From UBA3792 sp045576895 (GTDB lineage: Bacteria > Bacillota > Clostridia > Christensenellales > CAG-138), in contig JAZNHI010000173.1 of the NCBI GenBank assembly GCA_045576895.1, forward strand, positions 1-13,363: DNA of 13,363 nt. Reading direction: 5' to 3'. Positions 6,816-13,363 of this stretch are shown piece by piece (position 1 is the first letter of the stretch; each line of letters begins with the position of its first letter). The position numbers and the translations under genes were made by a program. The notes beneath the pieces are model-generated. The model was not told the origin of the DNA. It saw only the letters and a list, made by a program, of their open reading frames with translations, and searched no databases.

Positions 6816-6959
6816 ATGGACAACGAAGTCATCTGTATCTATTTCTCCGACGAACCGTACGTGGATGCAACGATCACGAGGGAGGAGCTTCTCGCCGCGC
6901 TGAGAAACCAGCGCGGCGAGACTTCCTTGCAAGACGATGCGAAACGTACTATTCGTTAA
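6816..6959 (+). CDS. 47-aa hypothetical protein of the element
   Basis: It begins MDNEVICIYFSDEPYVDATI and ends DDAKRTIR. The ATG at 6816 is preceded by AAGGAG at the right distance. It starts 20 bases after the ParB stop and ends 30 bases before tnpV, so it belongs to the same transcription unit. It is acidic, with a short predicted strand at the start and a helix TREELLAALRNQ. I considered TnpW but do not see its typical motif. Function unknown. Confidence 0.6.
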   Translation: MDNEVICIYFSDEPYVDATITREELLAALRNQRGETSLQDDAKRTIR

Positions 6960-6989
6960 ACTGACCGAAAACCAAAAGGAGAAAACACA

Positions 6990-7340
6990 ATGGAACTGAC
7001 GTATACAAAAACAGGCAATTATCTGATCCCGAACCTTGTCATGGACCCGCAGCCGGATGGCGAGATCGGCGTATGGGGATGGCGGCGCAAGCGCTTTCTC
7101 AAAGAGCACCGCAAAGGTACTTACAATGCACTACTGATGAAGGGCACACTGACACAGCATCTGATCGACACGAACGAAGCGGCTTTGGACATGATGGAAA
7201 CGCTTGTCAAGCAAATGGCGTCAGCCGAGGGCGTAACCGAAGACCTGAAACGCCGCGATCAGATGGCATGGGTGGGAGCCATGAACAACATCCGCGCCCG
7301 CGCCGACGAGATCGTCCGCGCGGAACTGATCGAGGTGTAA
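6990..7340 (+). CDS. tnpV: Transposon-encoded protein TnpV
   Basis: The 116-aa product matches the TnpV family first named from clostridial transposons: an opening LTYTKTGNYLIPNL, the block GVWGWRRKRFLKEHRKGTYN (about 30-49), and the closing AWVGAMNNIRARADEIVRAE. Length is normal for the family. The start has AAGGAG upstream. The biochemical role of TnpV is not established; it is carried next to site-specific recombinases in Firmicutes elements, and here an integrase start codon follows one base after its stop. It is the only recognisable intact gene of the element. Confidence 0.88.
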   Translation: MELTYTKTGNYLIPNLVMDPQPDGEIGVWGWRRKRFLKEHRKGTYNALLMKGTLTQHLIDTNEAALDMMETLVKQMASAEGVTEDLKRRDQMAWVGAMNNIRARADEIVRAELIEV

Positions 7341-7341
7341 G

Positions 7342-7461
7342 ATGGTTACAAAGCGAAACGATAAGCGCTATACCGCGACGCTGGCGGTCGGACGAAACAC
7401 CGACGGATCTTTAATGCGGAAATACTTTTACGGGAAAACGAAGAAGGAACTTTTATTTTAG
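7342..7461 (+). pseudogene. Tyrosine integrase, N-terminal 39 codons only
   Basis: The frame MVTKRNDKRYTATLAVGRNT continues to RKYFYGKTKKEL and then LLF stop. This is the arm-site DNA-binding start of Tn916/phage-type integrases, which read KRxDGRYxxxV...RKxFYGKTKKELxxK. Similarity ends at KKEL (about 7450), after which the sequence becomes T-rich with a stop at 7459-7461. The SAM-like and catalytic domains (Arg-His-Arg-Tyr) are absent. Its start is one base after the tnpV stop, with GAGGTG as ribosome binding site, so it was translationally coupled before truncation. Confidence 0.75.
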
Positions 7462-7518
7462 TTTTTTCTGCACTTTTGTTTTAACAATATCTGAGATTTT
7501 GTTTTGTATTTTTCGTTT

Positions 7519-7944
7519 TTACTGGACGAAGAACAGCTTTCCGTAAAAACATGACAAGAAACAACCCAAAGAAACATGCTCTTCTTTCTTTTCTTCCGCA
7601 GATGCCTTCCATTTTTTCAAGCGATTCGTGTAACCATTGATTTCCGCAATTGCTTCGAGAATCGCATATGCGTCCTCCGGGGGCATGGCATAGAACTCGC
7701 GGACGCGCTTCCGACCATCAATTTCTTCCATGGAACGAAGATCCGGGTTCAGCTTGTCCAGAATGGAATGCAGCTTTTTGTCGGACAGCGCCGAATCGAC
7801 CTCATAAGTGGCATATACGCGAAATGCAAACGGCACTGCGATGCTGCGGTTCAGTTCATCCAGCCGCTGGCGCACATCCGTTGCATAGCCTATTTTCACA
7901 TACTGCGGAAAAGACGGATTTGTTAAAATGTAAATGTAACCCAT
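7519..7944 (-). CDS. GIY-YIG/T5orf172-type protein, probably C-terminally altered
   Basis: A 141-aa protein. Residues 1-105 match the GIY-YIG superfamily (T5orf172/Mug113-like): GYIYILTNPSFPQYVKIGYA with tyrosines 3 and 5 and KIGYA at 17-21, then RQRLDELNRS, the helix DKKLHSILDKLNP and REFYAMPPEDAYAILEAIAE. This fold underlies nucleases that cut one DNA strand. Relatives I recall continue after the charged linker with a second domain; here the tail is VSLGCFLSCFYGKLFFVQ, which looks unrelated, so the gene is probably truncated. The start has AGGAG seven bases upstream. It points toward the integrase fragment, 57 bases away. Confidence 0.7.
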   Translation of the reverse strand: MGYIYILTNPSFPQYVKIGYATDVRQRLDELNRSIAVPFAFRVYATYEVDSALSDKKLHSILDKLNPDLRSMEEIDGRKRVREFYAMPPEDAYAILEAIAEINGYTNRLKKWKASAEEKKEEHVSLGCFLSCFYGKLFFVQ

Positions 7945-7994
7945 ATGTTTTCTCCTGTTATATCAACTGAACTATTCACAAATTCCTCAATCAA

Positions 7995-8246
7995 TCAAAT
8001 ATGAAGATAATGATCCACTACCCTGCTGTGCATATGACACTCATGTAGAAGCGCATCCCGTATAATCTTCAGATACCTATCACTCGGAGGGTTTTCTTGT
8101 TTTCTTCTCGGAGAAGTAAAGGTGTAAATCCAGTCGCCGTCCTCGTCTTTACCAAGCGATACAAGATTGCTGTACCAATCCGAATTCCTCGTCTCTTGCT
8201 TTTGAATCTGTAGTAACTGCTCCCAGGTTATTTTGTAGAGGCGCAT
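7995..8246 (-). pseudogene. C-terminal half of a gamma-glutamylcyclotransferase-like protein
   Basis: The 83-aa frame contains LYKITWEQLLQIQKQE, NLVSLGKDEDG, IYTFTSPRRKQENPPSDRYL and KIIRDALL, which resemble the second half of GGCT/AIG2-like proteins (ending YTFT...PSxxYLxxIxxG). The first half, with the usual YGSN substrate loop, is missing. The ATG has no ribosome binding site and follows a 42-bp inverted repeat directly; the frame is closed by a TAA inside that repeat. It is therefore more likely a gene fragment than a small intact gene. The family assignment rests on pattern memory and is moderate. Confidence 0.5.
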
Positions 8247-8254
8247 AACGAATT

Positions 8255-8296
8255 TGCGGCTATCCGCAGGGCATTACGCCCTTTCGAATAGCCGCA
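8255..8296. repeat. Nested inverted repeat at the edge of a truncated gene
   Basis: TGCGGCTAT (8255-8263) is perfectly inverted as ATAGCCGCA (8288-8296). Between them AGGGC (8268-8272) pairs with GCCCT (8278-8282) around the loop ATTAC. On the plus strand it is followed by TTCTTGTTTCTTTT, so it could terminate plus-strand transcription, but there is no plus-strand gene before it. It sits exactly where the GGCT-like gene loses its N-terminal half. It could be a REP-like or miniature element, or a leftover terminator. Confidence 0.65.
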
Positions 8297-8409
8297 TTCT
8301 TGTTTCTTTTACCGCAGGAAAGCCCTCTTCGCAGCTATTCTGCAGCAATGGTTTGACAACCGTCGTTTAGAGAACAGCTCTCGAGCGGAGCTTTCGCTTG
8401 ACGCACGGG

Positions 8410-8886
8410 TCAATTGATTACCGTTGTGTAGATCGTGGTTTTATGCACGTCCGTCAGCTTCCATAGGCTGATCTCCGGATCTGCGGTATGGTTGATCATG
8501 AAATAGTTGCTTGCGGAGAACCCGAGATACGGAATCGTCCTGCTTGCGCCGTTGGTCACTTCAATGGCCGTGCCATTCATCGCAAGCATCCAGCGGTTAT
8601 AGTTCGCAGCATCGGTCTTATAGCTGTAGAGATAGCCGCCTTTGCTCGCAAGGTATGTGCCGGTTTCCGCATTGCGAATTGTAAATCTGCCGTCGACAGC
8701 AGAGATTGTGAAGATGTATGCGTCATCCACACCGGTCAGCCGCTTGTCTGTCAGCATCATGCCGGTATCGGCAAACGCGACTGCGCCGCCTGCTGTCCTC
8801 GACTCGTATTTCTTCGTTCCGACGAGACCTTTCAGCGCGTACAGCGCATCGGTTTTGCCGTATGTAATAACATAGTTTCCGTTTTT
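8410..8886 (-). pseudogene. C-terminal remnant of a secreted multidomain protein
   Basis: The frame is open for 158 codons from a TGA at 8887-8889 but has no start with a ribosome binding site at its beginning. It opens KNGNYVITYGKTDALYALKG, and later has FTISAVDGRFTIRNAETGTYLAS and YNRWMLAMNGTAIEV. Such NGNYVI...FTI...GRFTIRN units are beta-rich C-terminal repeats of large secreted Clostridia enzymes (for example 5'-nucleotidase-like proteins). The catalytic part is absent: only 51 bases separate it from the CotH gene stop. An internal ATG at 8760 would give 116 aa but lacks support. The truncation lies at or beside an A6 run, so a frameshift is possible but would recover only a few codons. 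Confidence 0.6.
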
Positions 8887-8940
8887 TCACAGAAGGCTAT
8901 ACATGAAAAAGCATTCATTAAATCCACATGGAGAGGATTG

Positions 8941-11223
8941 TTATTTTACTTTTGTTTTCCTAAAACTAACGCACATAATAATTCCCGCTGCAGCGACTAA
9001 CACCGATAAGAGTACAAGAGCAACTGTTTTTTCGCCAGTCGCAACAGCGTTGTCCTTTCCAGAAGACGGCGTTTCGTTTGTTGCAGACTTTGCGTCGGCT
9101 GCCGGCTGTGCGGGGAAAGAGGACCCGGGAGCTGTCGTAGGTTCAGCCAAAGCTTCGGTTGGCTCTGCTGCGGGCGTTTCCTCGCTGTCTGTTACATTGA
9201 TCGTGCATATCGCTTCAAGGTTATTCAGCGTGACGGTTACGGTAGCTGTTCCGGGTGCGAATGCCCTGATTGCGCCGTTATCAAGAACCTCTATAATATC
9301 GCTGTCATCGCCGGAATAACTGAAATATGTCTCACAGGGCTGCGGGGACGCATAGGCGACTACCTGAGCATATTCTCCGACCTTCATCATGATCGTGGGA
9401 TGTTCCAGTATGATCGATTGCGGATTGTTCTGCTGTGTTACGTTTCCGTCATAGATGTGCAGCGTGTAGGTGTTTGAAAAGCCGGAGCTCAGTGTCGCGG
9501 TGATTGCGACATCGCCAACCTGCTTCATCGTCACAACGCCGTTCTGATTGATCTCAGCAATATTGCTATCGGACAAACTCCATGTCACTGCTTTATCATG
9601 CGCATCCTCGGGAGTAACCGTATAATTAGTAAAGTACATTTTATTCCCGATATCCGCCCAAGCATCATAGCCGGAAAAGAAGATATTGTCAGCATGGATG
9701 ACCTTGTCTTCGCTGAGGAAGCAGGCAGTGATGACCGCATCCCCCCAAATGTAGGGAAGATCGTACTGATTGATGGGCTCACCATTATATTCCCAACCGA
9801 TAAATAGATATCCGTCCTTCTTGGGCGCATCAGCCAGACTGCTTAAGGGCAGTCCGGTGAGCACTTGTCTTTGTTCGAGCGTTTTTCCGTCAGATGTAAA
9901 GGTAACGGTGCTGTGTACCTTTCCAAGCAGATTGAGATTACCGTTGATCCACGCCTTCCGCTCCGTCATCCAAGTGCGCAGGCTTTCCATCTCATAATCA
10001 AATTCTGCATAGGAGTCCTCTGCAAACGGAGCATTAGCCTCCCATGAGTTTTTGATCTCGTTCATATAGCGATCCAATACACCGCCGTCCCTCACGATAT
10101 CGGTGATGATATCGTCAAGAGCTGCCCAACGATCAATTAAGAACTGACGAAAGTTATCGTCATTTTCTCTGAGATAATCGAACCACGGTGTTTCTCGCAC
10201 ACCAAACCCTTCGGTTTGCGTGATTGTTTTCCCTAAAGAGAGGTCAAAATCCCACAGCGGCCCCCAGTATAGCTTATCGTTACGCGGCTTATACAGATAC
10301 GTGCTGGGGGTAAAATATGCGTCATAATTATAGGAGAAGGTCTGCACCCACCAGTAGTCTGCGGCAGATTGCAGATCCATATATTTACCCGGGTCACCGT
10401 TATAGATTGCGTCTTCGACCTTTTGCAAATAATCGGTAATATATGTCAGTTGCGCGGGGGTGCCTACTTCGTCTGCCGGGTTGTCGGTTTCGAATTCAGG
10501 AGTATCGAACAGGAATCCCACACCCCTGTCGGTATAGAAGCGATTCAGTTCCGGCTCGTCGCCATAAGGCTTCATCCCGATCAGATAACCGCCGGTGATC
10601 TCGGGTTCGCTGTTATCCTCGTTCGTCAGCTCGTCAATATCGACGCGGTTATCACCTAACCTGACCTGCTCCGAGAGATAGTAGCTGCCGAGGTATTCGC
10701 CGTTCATCACAACATCAACCGGCAGCATTTTCGGGGTAAATCGTAGTCCCAGCTCACTGCCGATATAAGAGACAATCCGGTTTCTGAGCAGCGTTACGTC
10801 CATATAGTTTGCAAGAAGAACCCAGTGTTTGTTCTTGCCCATGCCGAGAAGACCGGCCTTCTTTTCGAGCTTGAATTTATAGGGTTTCTTGTCGTGCATC
10901 CATGTCGTATTGCCTCTGCCTCGTATGTAATCGAGCTTCAGAACCGCTGTATCGCTCAGCTCGGTGTCGCTGTAATCGCCGGTAAAGCCATCGGGAACGG
11001 TGATCTTGATCGTACCGGTACATTTGACAGAATGATCGGGGCTGTCGTTCATCTCCTTGATTGTACCGTATCCTTCGGCACTTTCGTCGATCGTGATGTT
11101 CACGACCGGCAAACCGTTGTCAGGCAAAATATCCGGGACACTTTCCGCAGGCGCAGACATCATAGGAACCACCGCCATCAAGACAATCAGTATTGCGAAC
11201 AAAACAGCAAATGATTTTTTCAT
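8941..11223 (-). CDS. Secreted, membrane-anchored CotH-domain protein with Big_2-like repeats
   Basis: A 760-aa surface protein. Residues 1-28 form a signal peptide (MKKSFAVLFAILIVLMAVVP, then MMSAPA). The CotH kinase-like domain (about 40-430) shows RGRGNTTW (101-108), KKPYKFKLEKKAG (112-124), WVLLANYMDVTLLRNR (134-149) and the acidic WDFD motif (324-327). Next come an InlB-B/Flg_new-type repeat (about 436-502, GYLFIGWEYNG), two Big_2-like Ig domains (about 510-592 and 601-678), a Pro/Thr/Ala/Glu-rich linker (680-730) and one TM segment (733-753) with a positively charged tail. CotH domains phosphorylate spore-coat proteins in Bacillus; this protein faces the cell exterior, so its substrate is unknown. 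The start has a near-perfect AAAGGAGGTGG. An upstream ATG at 11247 is less likely. It follows the DUF3592-like gene by 33 bases. Confidence 0.9.
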   Translation of the reverse strand: MKKSFAVLFAILIVLMAVVPMMSAPAESVPDILPDNGLPVVNITIDESAEGYGTIKEMNDSPDHSVKCTGTIKITVPDGFTGDYSDTELSDTAVLKLDYIRGRGNTTWMHDKKPYKFKLEKKAGLLGMGKNKHWVLLANYMDVTLLRNRIVSYIGSELGLRFTPKMLPVDVVMNGEYLGSYYLSEQVRLGDNRVDIDELTNEDNSEPEITGGYLIGMKPYGDEPELNRFYTDRGVGFLFDTPEFETDNPADEVGTPAQLTYITDYLQKVEDAIYNGDPGKYMDLQSAADYWWVQTFSYNYDAYFTPSTYLYKPRNDKLYWGPLWDFDLSLGKTITQTEGFGVRETPWFDYLRENDDNFRQFLIDRWAALDDIITDIVRDGGVLDRYMNEIKNSWEANAPFAEDSYAEFDYEMESLRTWMTERKAWINGNLNLLGKVHSTVTFTSDGKTLEQRQVLTGLPLSSLADAPKKDGYLFIGWEYNGEPINQYDLPYIWGDAVITACFLSEDKVIHADNIFFSGYDAWADIGNKMYFTNYTVTPEDAHDKAVTWSLSDSNIAEINQNGVVTMKQVGDVAITATLSSGFSNTYTLHIYDGNVTQQNNPQSIILEHPTIMMKVGEYAQVVAYASPQPCETYFSYSGDDSDIIEVLDNGAIRAFAPGTATVTVTLNNLEAICTINVTDSEETPAAEPTEALAEPTTAPGSSFPAQPAADAKSATNETPSSGKDNAVATGEKTVALVLLSVLVAAAGIIMCVSFRKTKVK

Positions 11224-11256
11224 GTCTCCACCTCCTTTTACGTTCATACGAGTTAA

Positions 11257-12297
11257 TTATTTTCCGCTTATTGTATTGAACAACATTCTGCGGCTGCCGC
11301 CCCTCTCGTCTGTGGCGCCGCTGCGTGCCATGGCTACTAAGATCATGAACAGAAGCTCAAGATTCTTCTCACAGGTGTGAACGCGGTAGAAGCCTTGTAC
11401 GGGGATCTTGCTTGCAACCTTATGTTCTTCGGCGTCCTCTTCATGCGCATACTGACTGGTGTTCTCTGCATAAGCGAGCTCCTCGCCATCCTTGCGAATC
11501 GTATAGCTCGGCATAAGGCCTTCTGCCTTGCCGAAACGGGAATCGATGGTAACGCCAATCTTTCTGAGGTGCTTCCATACATCCTGGCCGTCAATGGTGA
11601 AGGTGTAGTTATTATCGATCAGGAGCGAATCCCAGTCCATCTCCTCGGTATGACCGACGAGGTGCTTGGTTGTCTTATTGTTTTCATGATCGATAAAGTC
11701 GAATTCAAAGGCGCTCAGCGGAGAGAACTTTGTCATCTTTGCTTCAAATAATACGCAGCGGTTCTTATCCTCAAGGCGATGACCGCCTTTAATTGTGCCG
11801 ATATCAGTCAGGAAGTACAGTTCGCGTTCCTCGCCCTTGACAGAAGGCGCGTAAGTGATATCTCCGTTTGTCTCTCTGAGCTTCTTAACAGATAGATTTT
11901 TCTTAACGGTCAGGAAGATGACCACAGCCAAAAGAACGATACCGATGACCATGACGGCGATACCGATGCCAAAGCCCGACGTCATCTTTTCGGGATTCTT
12001 GGGATCGTATTTGATCGCGACCTCGCCCCCTACCTTGTAAGCAGGATCATAGGAATTCAGTGTTGCGGTATATTCTTTGCCATCGACCGTGTAGCTTGCC
12101 TTTACGATGTACTGCACATCATTCGGGTTATCGGCGTCCGGAATGTTATCGGGATCTTTCTCGATAGAAACAATGGTCGCGGTTCCGTCAACAAATCCTG
12201 CCGGTCGAATGAAGGTCGAATAGATGCCAAAGCCGAGTGCTATGACGGCGAGAACTGCCGCAAATATCTTCAATCCGGGTCCTTTTAATGAAAACAT
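11257..12297 (-). CDS. DUF3592-like two-TM membrane protein
   Basis: A 346-aa membrane protein. One TM segment lies at about 10-30 and a second at about 108-131. The loop between them (GTATIVSIEKD, YIVKASYTVDGKEYTATL, KVGGEVAIKYDPKNPEK) matches DUF3592, a small beta domain of unknown function outside the membrane. The cytosolic 215 residues (about 132-346) are predicted beta-rich; their last part (PSYTIRKDGEELAYAE to VHTCEKNLELLFMILVAMAR) faintly recalls LURP-one/tubby-like folds. The start at 12297 has AAAAGGAG nine bases upstream; a TTG at 12306 directly abuts the ribosome binding site and is rejected. It is the first gene of a unit with the CotH protein. Function unknown. Confidence 0.8.
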   Translation of the reverse strand: MFSLKGPGLKIFAAVLAVIALGFGIYSTFIRPAGFVDGTATIVSIEKDPDNIPDADNPNDVQYIVKASYTVDGKEYTATLNSYDPAYKVGGEVAIKYDPKNPEKMTSGFGIGIAVMVIGIVLLAVVIFLTVKKNLSVKKLRETNGDITYAPSVKGEERELYFLTDIGTIKGGHRLEDKNRCVLFEAKMTKFSPLSAFEFDFIDHENNKTTKHLVGHTEEMDWDSLLIDNNYTFTIDGQDVWKHLRKIGVTIDSRFGKAEGLMPSYTIRKDGEELAYAENTSQYAHEEDAEEHKVASKIPVQGFYRVHTCEKNLELLFMILVAMARSGATDERGGSRRMLFNTISGK

Positions 12298-12336
12298 AAT
12301 CGTCAACTCCTTTTGATTGATATTTTACTGTTTTTA

Positions 12337-12364
12337 TGTATATAATTAAAAGTATAAATGCCAA
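12337..12364 (-). promoter_or_regulatory. Candidate promoter of the DUF3592-cotH unit
   Basis: On the minus strand TTGGCA (12364-12359), a 16-base spacer and TATACA (12342-12337) form a plausible sigma-A promoter in an AT-rich stretch. The predicted transcript would have a leader of about 30 bases with AAAAGGAG before the ATG at 12297. Confidence 0.5.
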
Positions 12365-12470
12365 CAGCCTTTGATATTTGATCATTCGTTCACGGGAGCA
12401 TGTTCAACCGTTTATCCTTCCGCCCCGTTTTTTGCGGCATATTTGCGGTTACTCTGCCGGCATTGCCTTA

Positions 12471-13205
12471 TCATTTTCTTTCTTTTCCGATCGTTTCCGG
12501 CAGCGGCTCGATATAGAGCGGCTGCTTTTTTGCTTTTCGTGCAAAACCAATCAGTAGGAGCACCAGTACGATATCCATCACGGCTAAAAGGAGCGCTACT
12601 ATCATAAGATTATCATTGATTGCAATAAACTCCTGACTCAGCGAAAAATCGTAAAGACCATGCATCAGCCATGAAAGCAAAAAGCCCGTCCACTTTACGG
12701 CAGGCTTGCCGGTTTTACTTCCCTTGCCGTAGAAATAACCGGTCAGGAAACCATACCCGGCATGAGGAACACAGATGCCGCGGATCAGCACAACCGGCAC
12801 GCTGGCGCCGATTGCATAGACGACGCTTTCCAGCATACCGAAGCCAAGTCCGACAATCGTCATCAAAACCGCTGTGTCCAGCCATGAATACGCATACTTC
12901 GTCTTTTTCAGGATGCGCCGGAAGACCCAATATTTTGCCGTTTCCTCCATCAGCGCCAATACAATGATATTATATAGTGCCTGATATAAAAGCGGATTTA
13001 TATTATGAAGCCCAGTCATTCGAAGAATGATATAGCTGCTTCCGGACAGCAGAAGCACCGGCAATACACATATGGCGCCGTGCAGCAGCGTTCGAGTACA
13101 TAGTTTTTTATACGTCTCTTCCTTCTTCAAGCGATTCCGGAGCCACAGAAACAGAGAAACCGACGGAACAAAGCTTACAACAAAGGCCAGTAAAAACAGA
13201 ATCAC
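12471..13205 (-). CDS. PrsW-family intramembrane glutamic protease
   Basis: A 244-aa integral membrane protein with about seven to eight TM segments. All PrsW motifs are visible: E87-E-T-A-K91 (EExxK), FGMLE with Glu126 (FxxxE), H148-A-G-Y-G (HxxxG) and MHGLYD with His182 and Asp186 (HGxYD). B. subtilis PrsW cuts the anti-sigma factor RsiW in response to envelope stress; other members have unknown substrates, and no anti-sigma or sigma gene is seen here. The start is GTG at 13205, with a G-rich Shine-Dalgarno (GAGGGGGG) before it. It ends 174 bases before the DUF3592-like gene start; between them I see a promoter but no good terminator. Confidence 0.88.
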   Translation of the reverse strand: MILFLLAFVVSFVPSVSLFLWLRNRLKKEETYKKLCTRTLLHGAICVLPVLLLSGSSYIILRMTGLHNINPLLYQALYNIIVLALMEETAKYWVFRRILKKTKYAYSWLDTAVLMTIVGLGFGMLESVVYAIGASVPVVLIRGICVPHAGYGFLTGYFYGKGSKTGKPAVKWTGFLLSWLMHGLYDFSLSQEFIAINDNLMIVALLLAVMDIVLVLLLIGFARKAKKQPLYIEPLPETIGKERK

Positions 13206-13272
13206 AGATAACCCCCCTCTTTAATATGCACAGGTGCTTTGGTTTACAATTACTCTTCGACGACGATGAGAA

Positions 13273-13363
13273 TCAATATTCCAAAAGTCTGCCGTAGTCG
13301 TTCCATTCTCCATACATTTTACCTTTTTTCGTTTCGGTAATCAAGTGAAAAAGCGCTTTCTCA
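13273..13363 (-). CDS. C-terminal 29 codons of an unidentified gene
   Basis: The minus-strand frame at the window edge reads EKALFHLITETKKGK then MYGEWNDYGRLLEY and a TGA at 13273-13275. It has no stop up to the edge, and its composition (aromatic and charged residues, codon choice) looks like real protein. I do not recognise the family. It ends 67 bases before the PrsW start on the same strand. Confidence 0.45.
   Translation of the reverse strand, partial: EKALFHLITETKKGKMYGEWNDYGRLLEY

Larger units (their letters stand above)
6304..7461 (+). mobile_element. Remnant of a Clostridia integrative element (parB'-orf-tnpV-int')
   Basis: Four consecutive plus-strand genes lie in a region where every other gene is on the minus strand: a ParB C-terminal part, a 47-aa ORF, TnpV, and the first 39 codons of a tyrosine integrase. 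The order ending in tnpV then integrase is familiar from Firmicutes transposons and ICEs. Both ends are cut inside genes (near 6305 and 7450), so element ends, attachment sites and most of the integrase are missing. It cannot move by itself. I see no clear direct repeats flanking it. Confidence 0.7.

Noticed and set aside
6299..7449. TTCCTCTTCGT (near 6305) and its imperfect inverted copy ACGAAGAAGGAA (7438-7449) as terminal repeats of the element
   Set aside because: The match is short, gapped and of low complexity, and both copies lie inside coding fragments, so it is not good evidence for element ends.
13221..13249. TTGTAA-N17-TATTAA as promoter of the PrsW gene
   Set aside because: The predicted transcript would start within or after the G-rich ribosome binding site, leaving almost no leader, so it probably does not serve this gene.

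Overview
The window looks like chromosomal DNA of a Gram-positive, probably gut-associated anaerobe of the class Clostridia. The evidence is purine-rich ribosome binding sites (AGGAG, AAAGGAGGTGG), roughly balanced base composition, a TnpV/ParB mobile-element module typical of Clostridia, a CotH-domain surface protein with Big_2-like repeats, PrsW, and a GH2/Gfo-Idh sugar operon. No rRNA, tRNA or CRISPR array was seen. Host genes all lie on the minus strand; the only plus-strand genes belong to a mobile-element remnant in the middle.

Right to left in transcription order: (1) 13363-12471 holds the last 29 codons of an unidentified gene and a PrsW-type intramembrane protease. (2) 12364-8941 holds a candidate promoter, a two-TM DUF3592-like membrane protein and, 33 bases later, a large secreted, membrane-anchored CotH-domain protein; these two look like an operon. 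(3) 8886-6225 is a graveyard of broken genes: the C-terminal part of a secreted protein, a strong nested inverted repeat beside the C-terminal half of a gamma-glutamylcyclotransferase-like protein, a GIY-YIG/T5orf172 protein with an aberrant tail, then on the plus strand a decayed mobile element (parB missing its N-terminus, a 47-aa ORF, intact tnpV, and an integrase cut after 39 codons), which abuts the last codons of a minus-strand gene. (4) 6209-2813 is a sugar operon: a GH2 beta-glycosidase and a Gfo/Idh/MocA oxidoreductase, the latter with one frameshift. (5) 2520-224 is a peroxide/metal stress operon: an OhrR-type redox-sensing MarR regulator, a glutathione peroxidase with two compensating frameshifts, and a CDF transporter whose metal-site residues match the Mn-type pattern; it ends at a good intrinsic terminator. 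(6) 197-1 is a hairpin-rich leader and the first 19 codons of another gene.

Two themes stand out. The stress operon makes sense as one unit: a thiol-peroxide sensor next to a peroxidase and a probable manganese exporter with an unusual duplicated cytosolic domain. The 6.2-8.9 kb segment shows repeated loss of gene halves with abrupt junctions. This is either a genuine hotspot of insertion and deletion or, at some junctions, an assembly artefact; three single-base indels in gpx and the oxidoreductase leave both explanations open. I found no convincing wholly new defence or mobile system. The best leads are the OhrR-Gpx-CDF unit, the DUF3592-CotH pair, and the leader RNA at 113-197.
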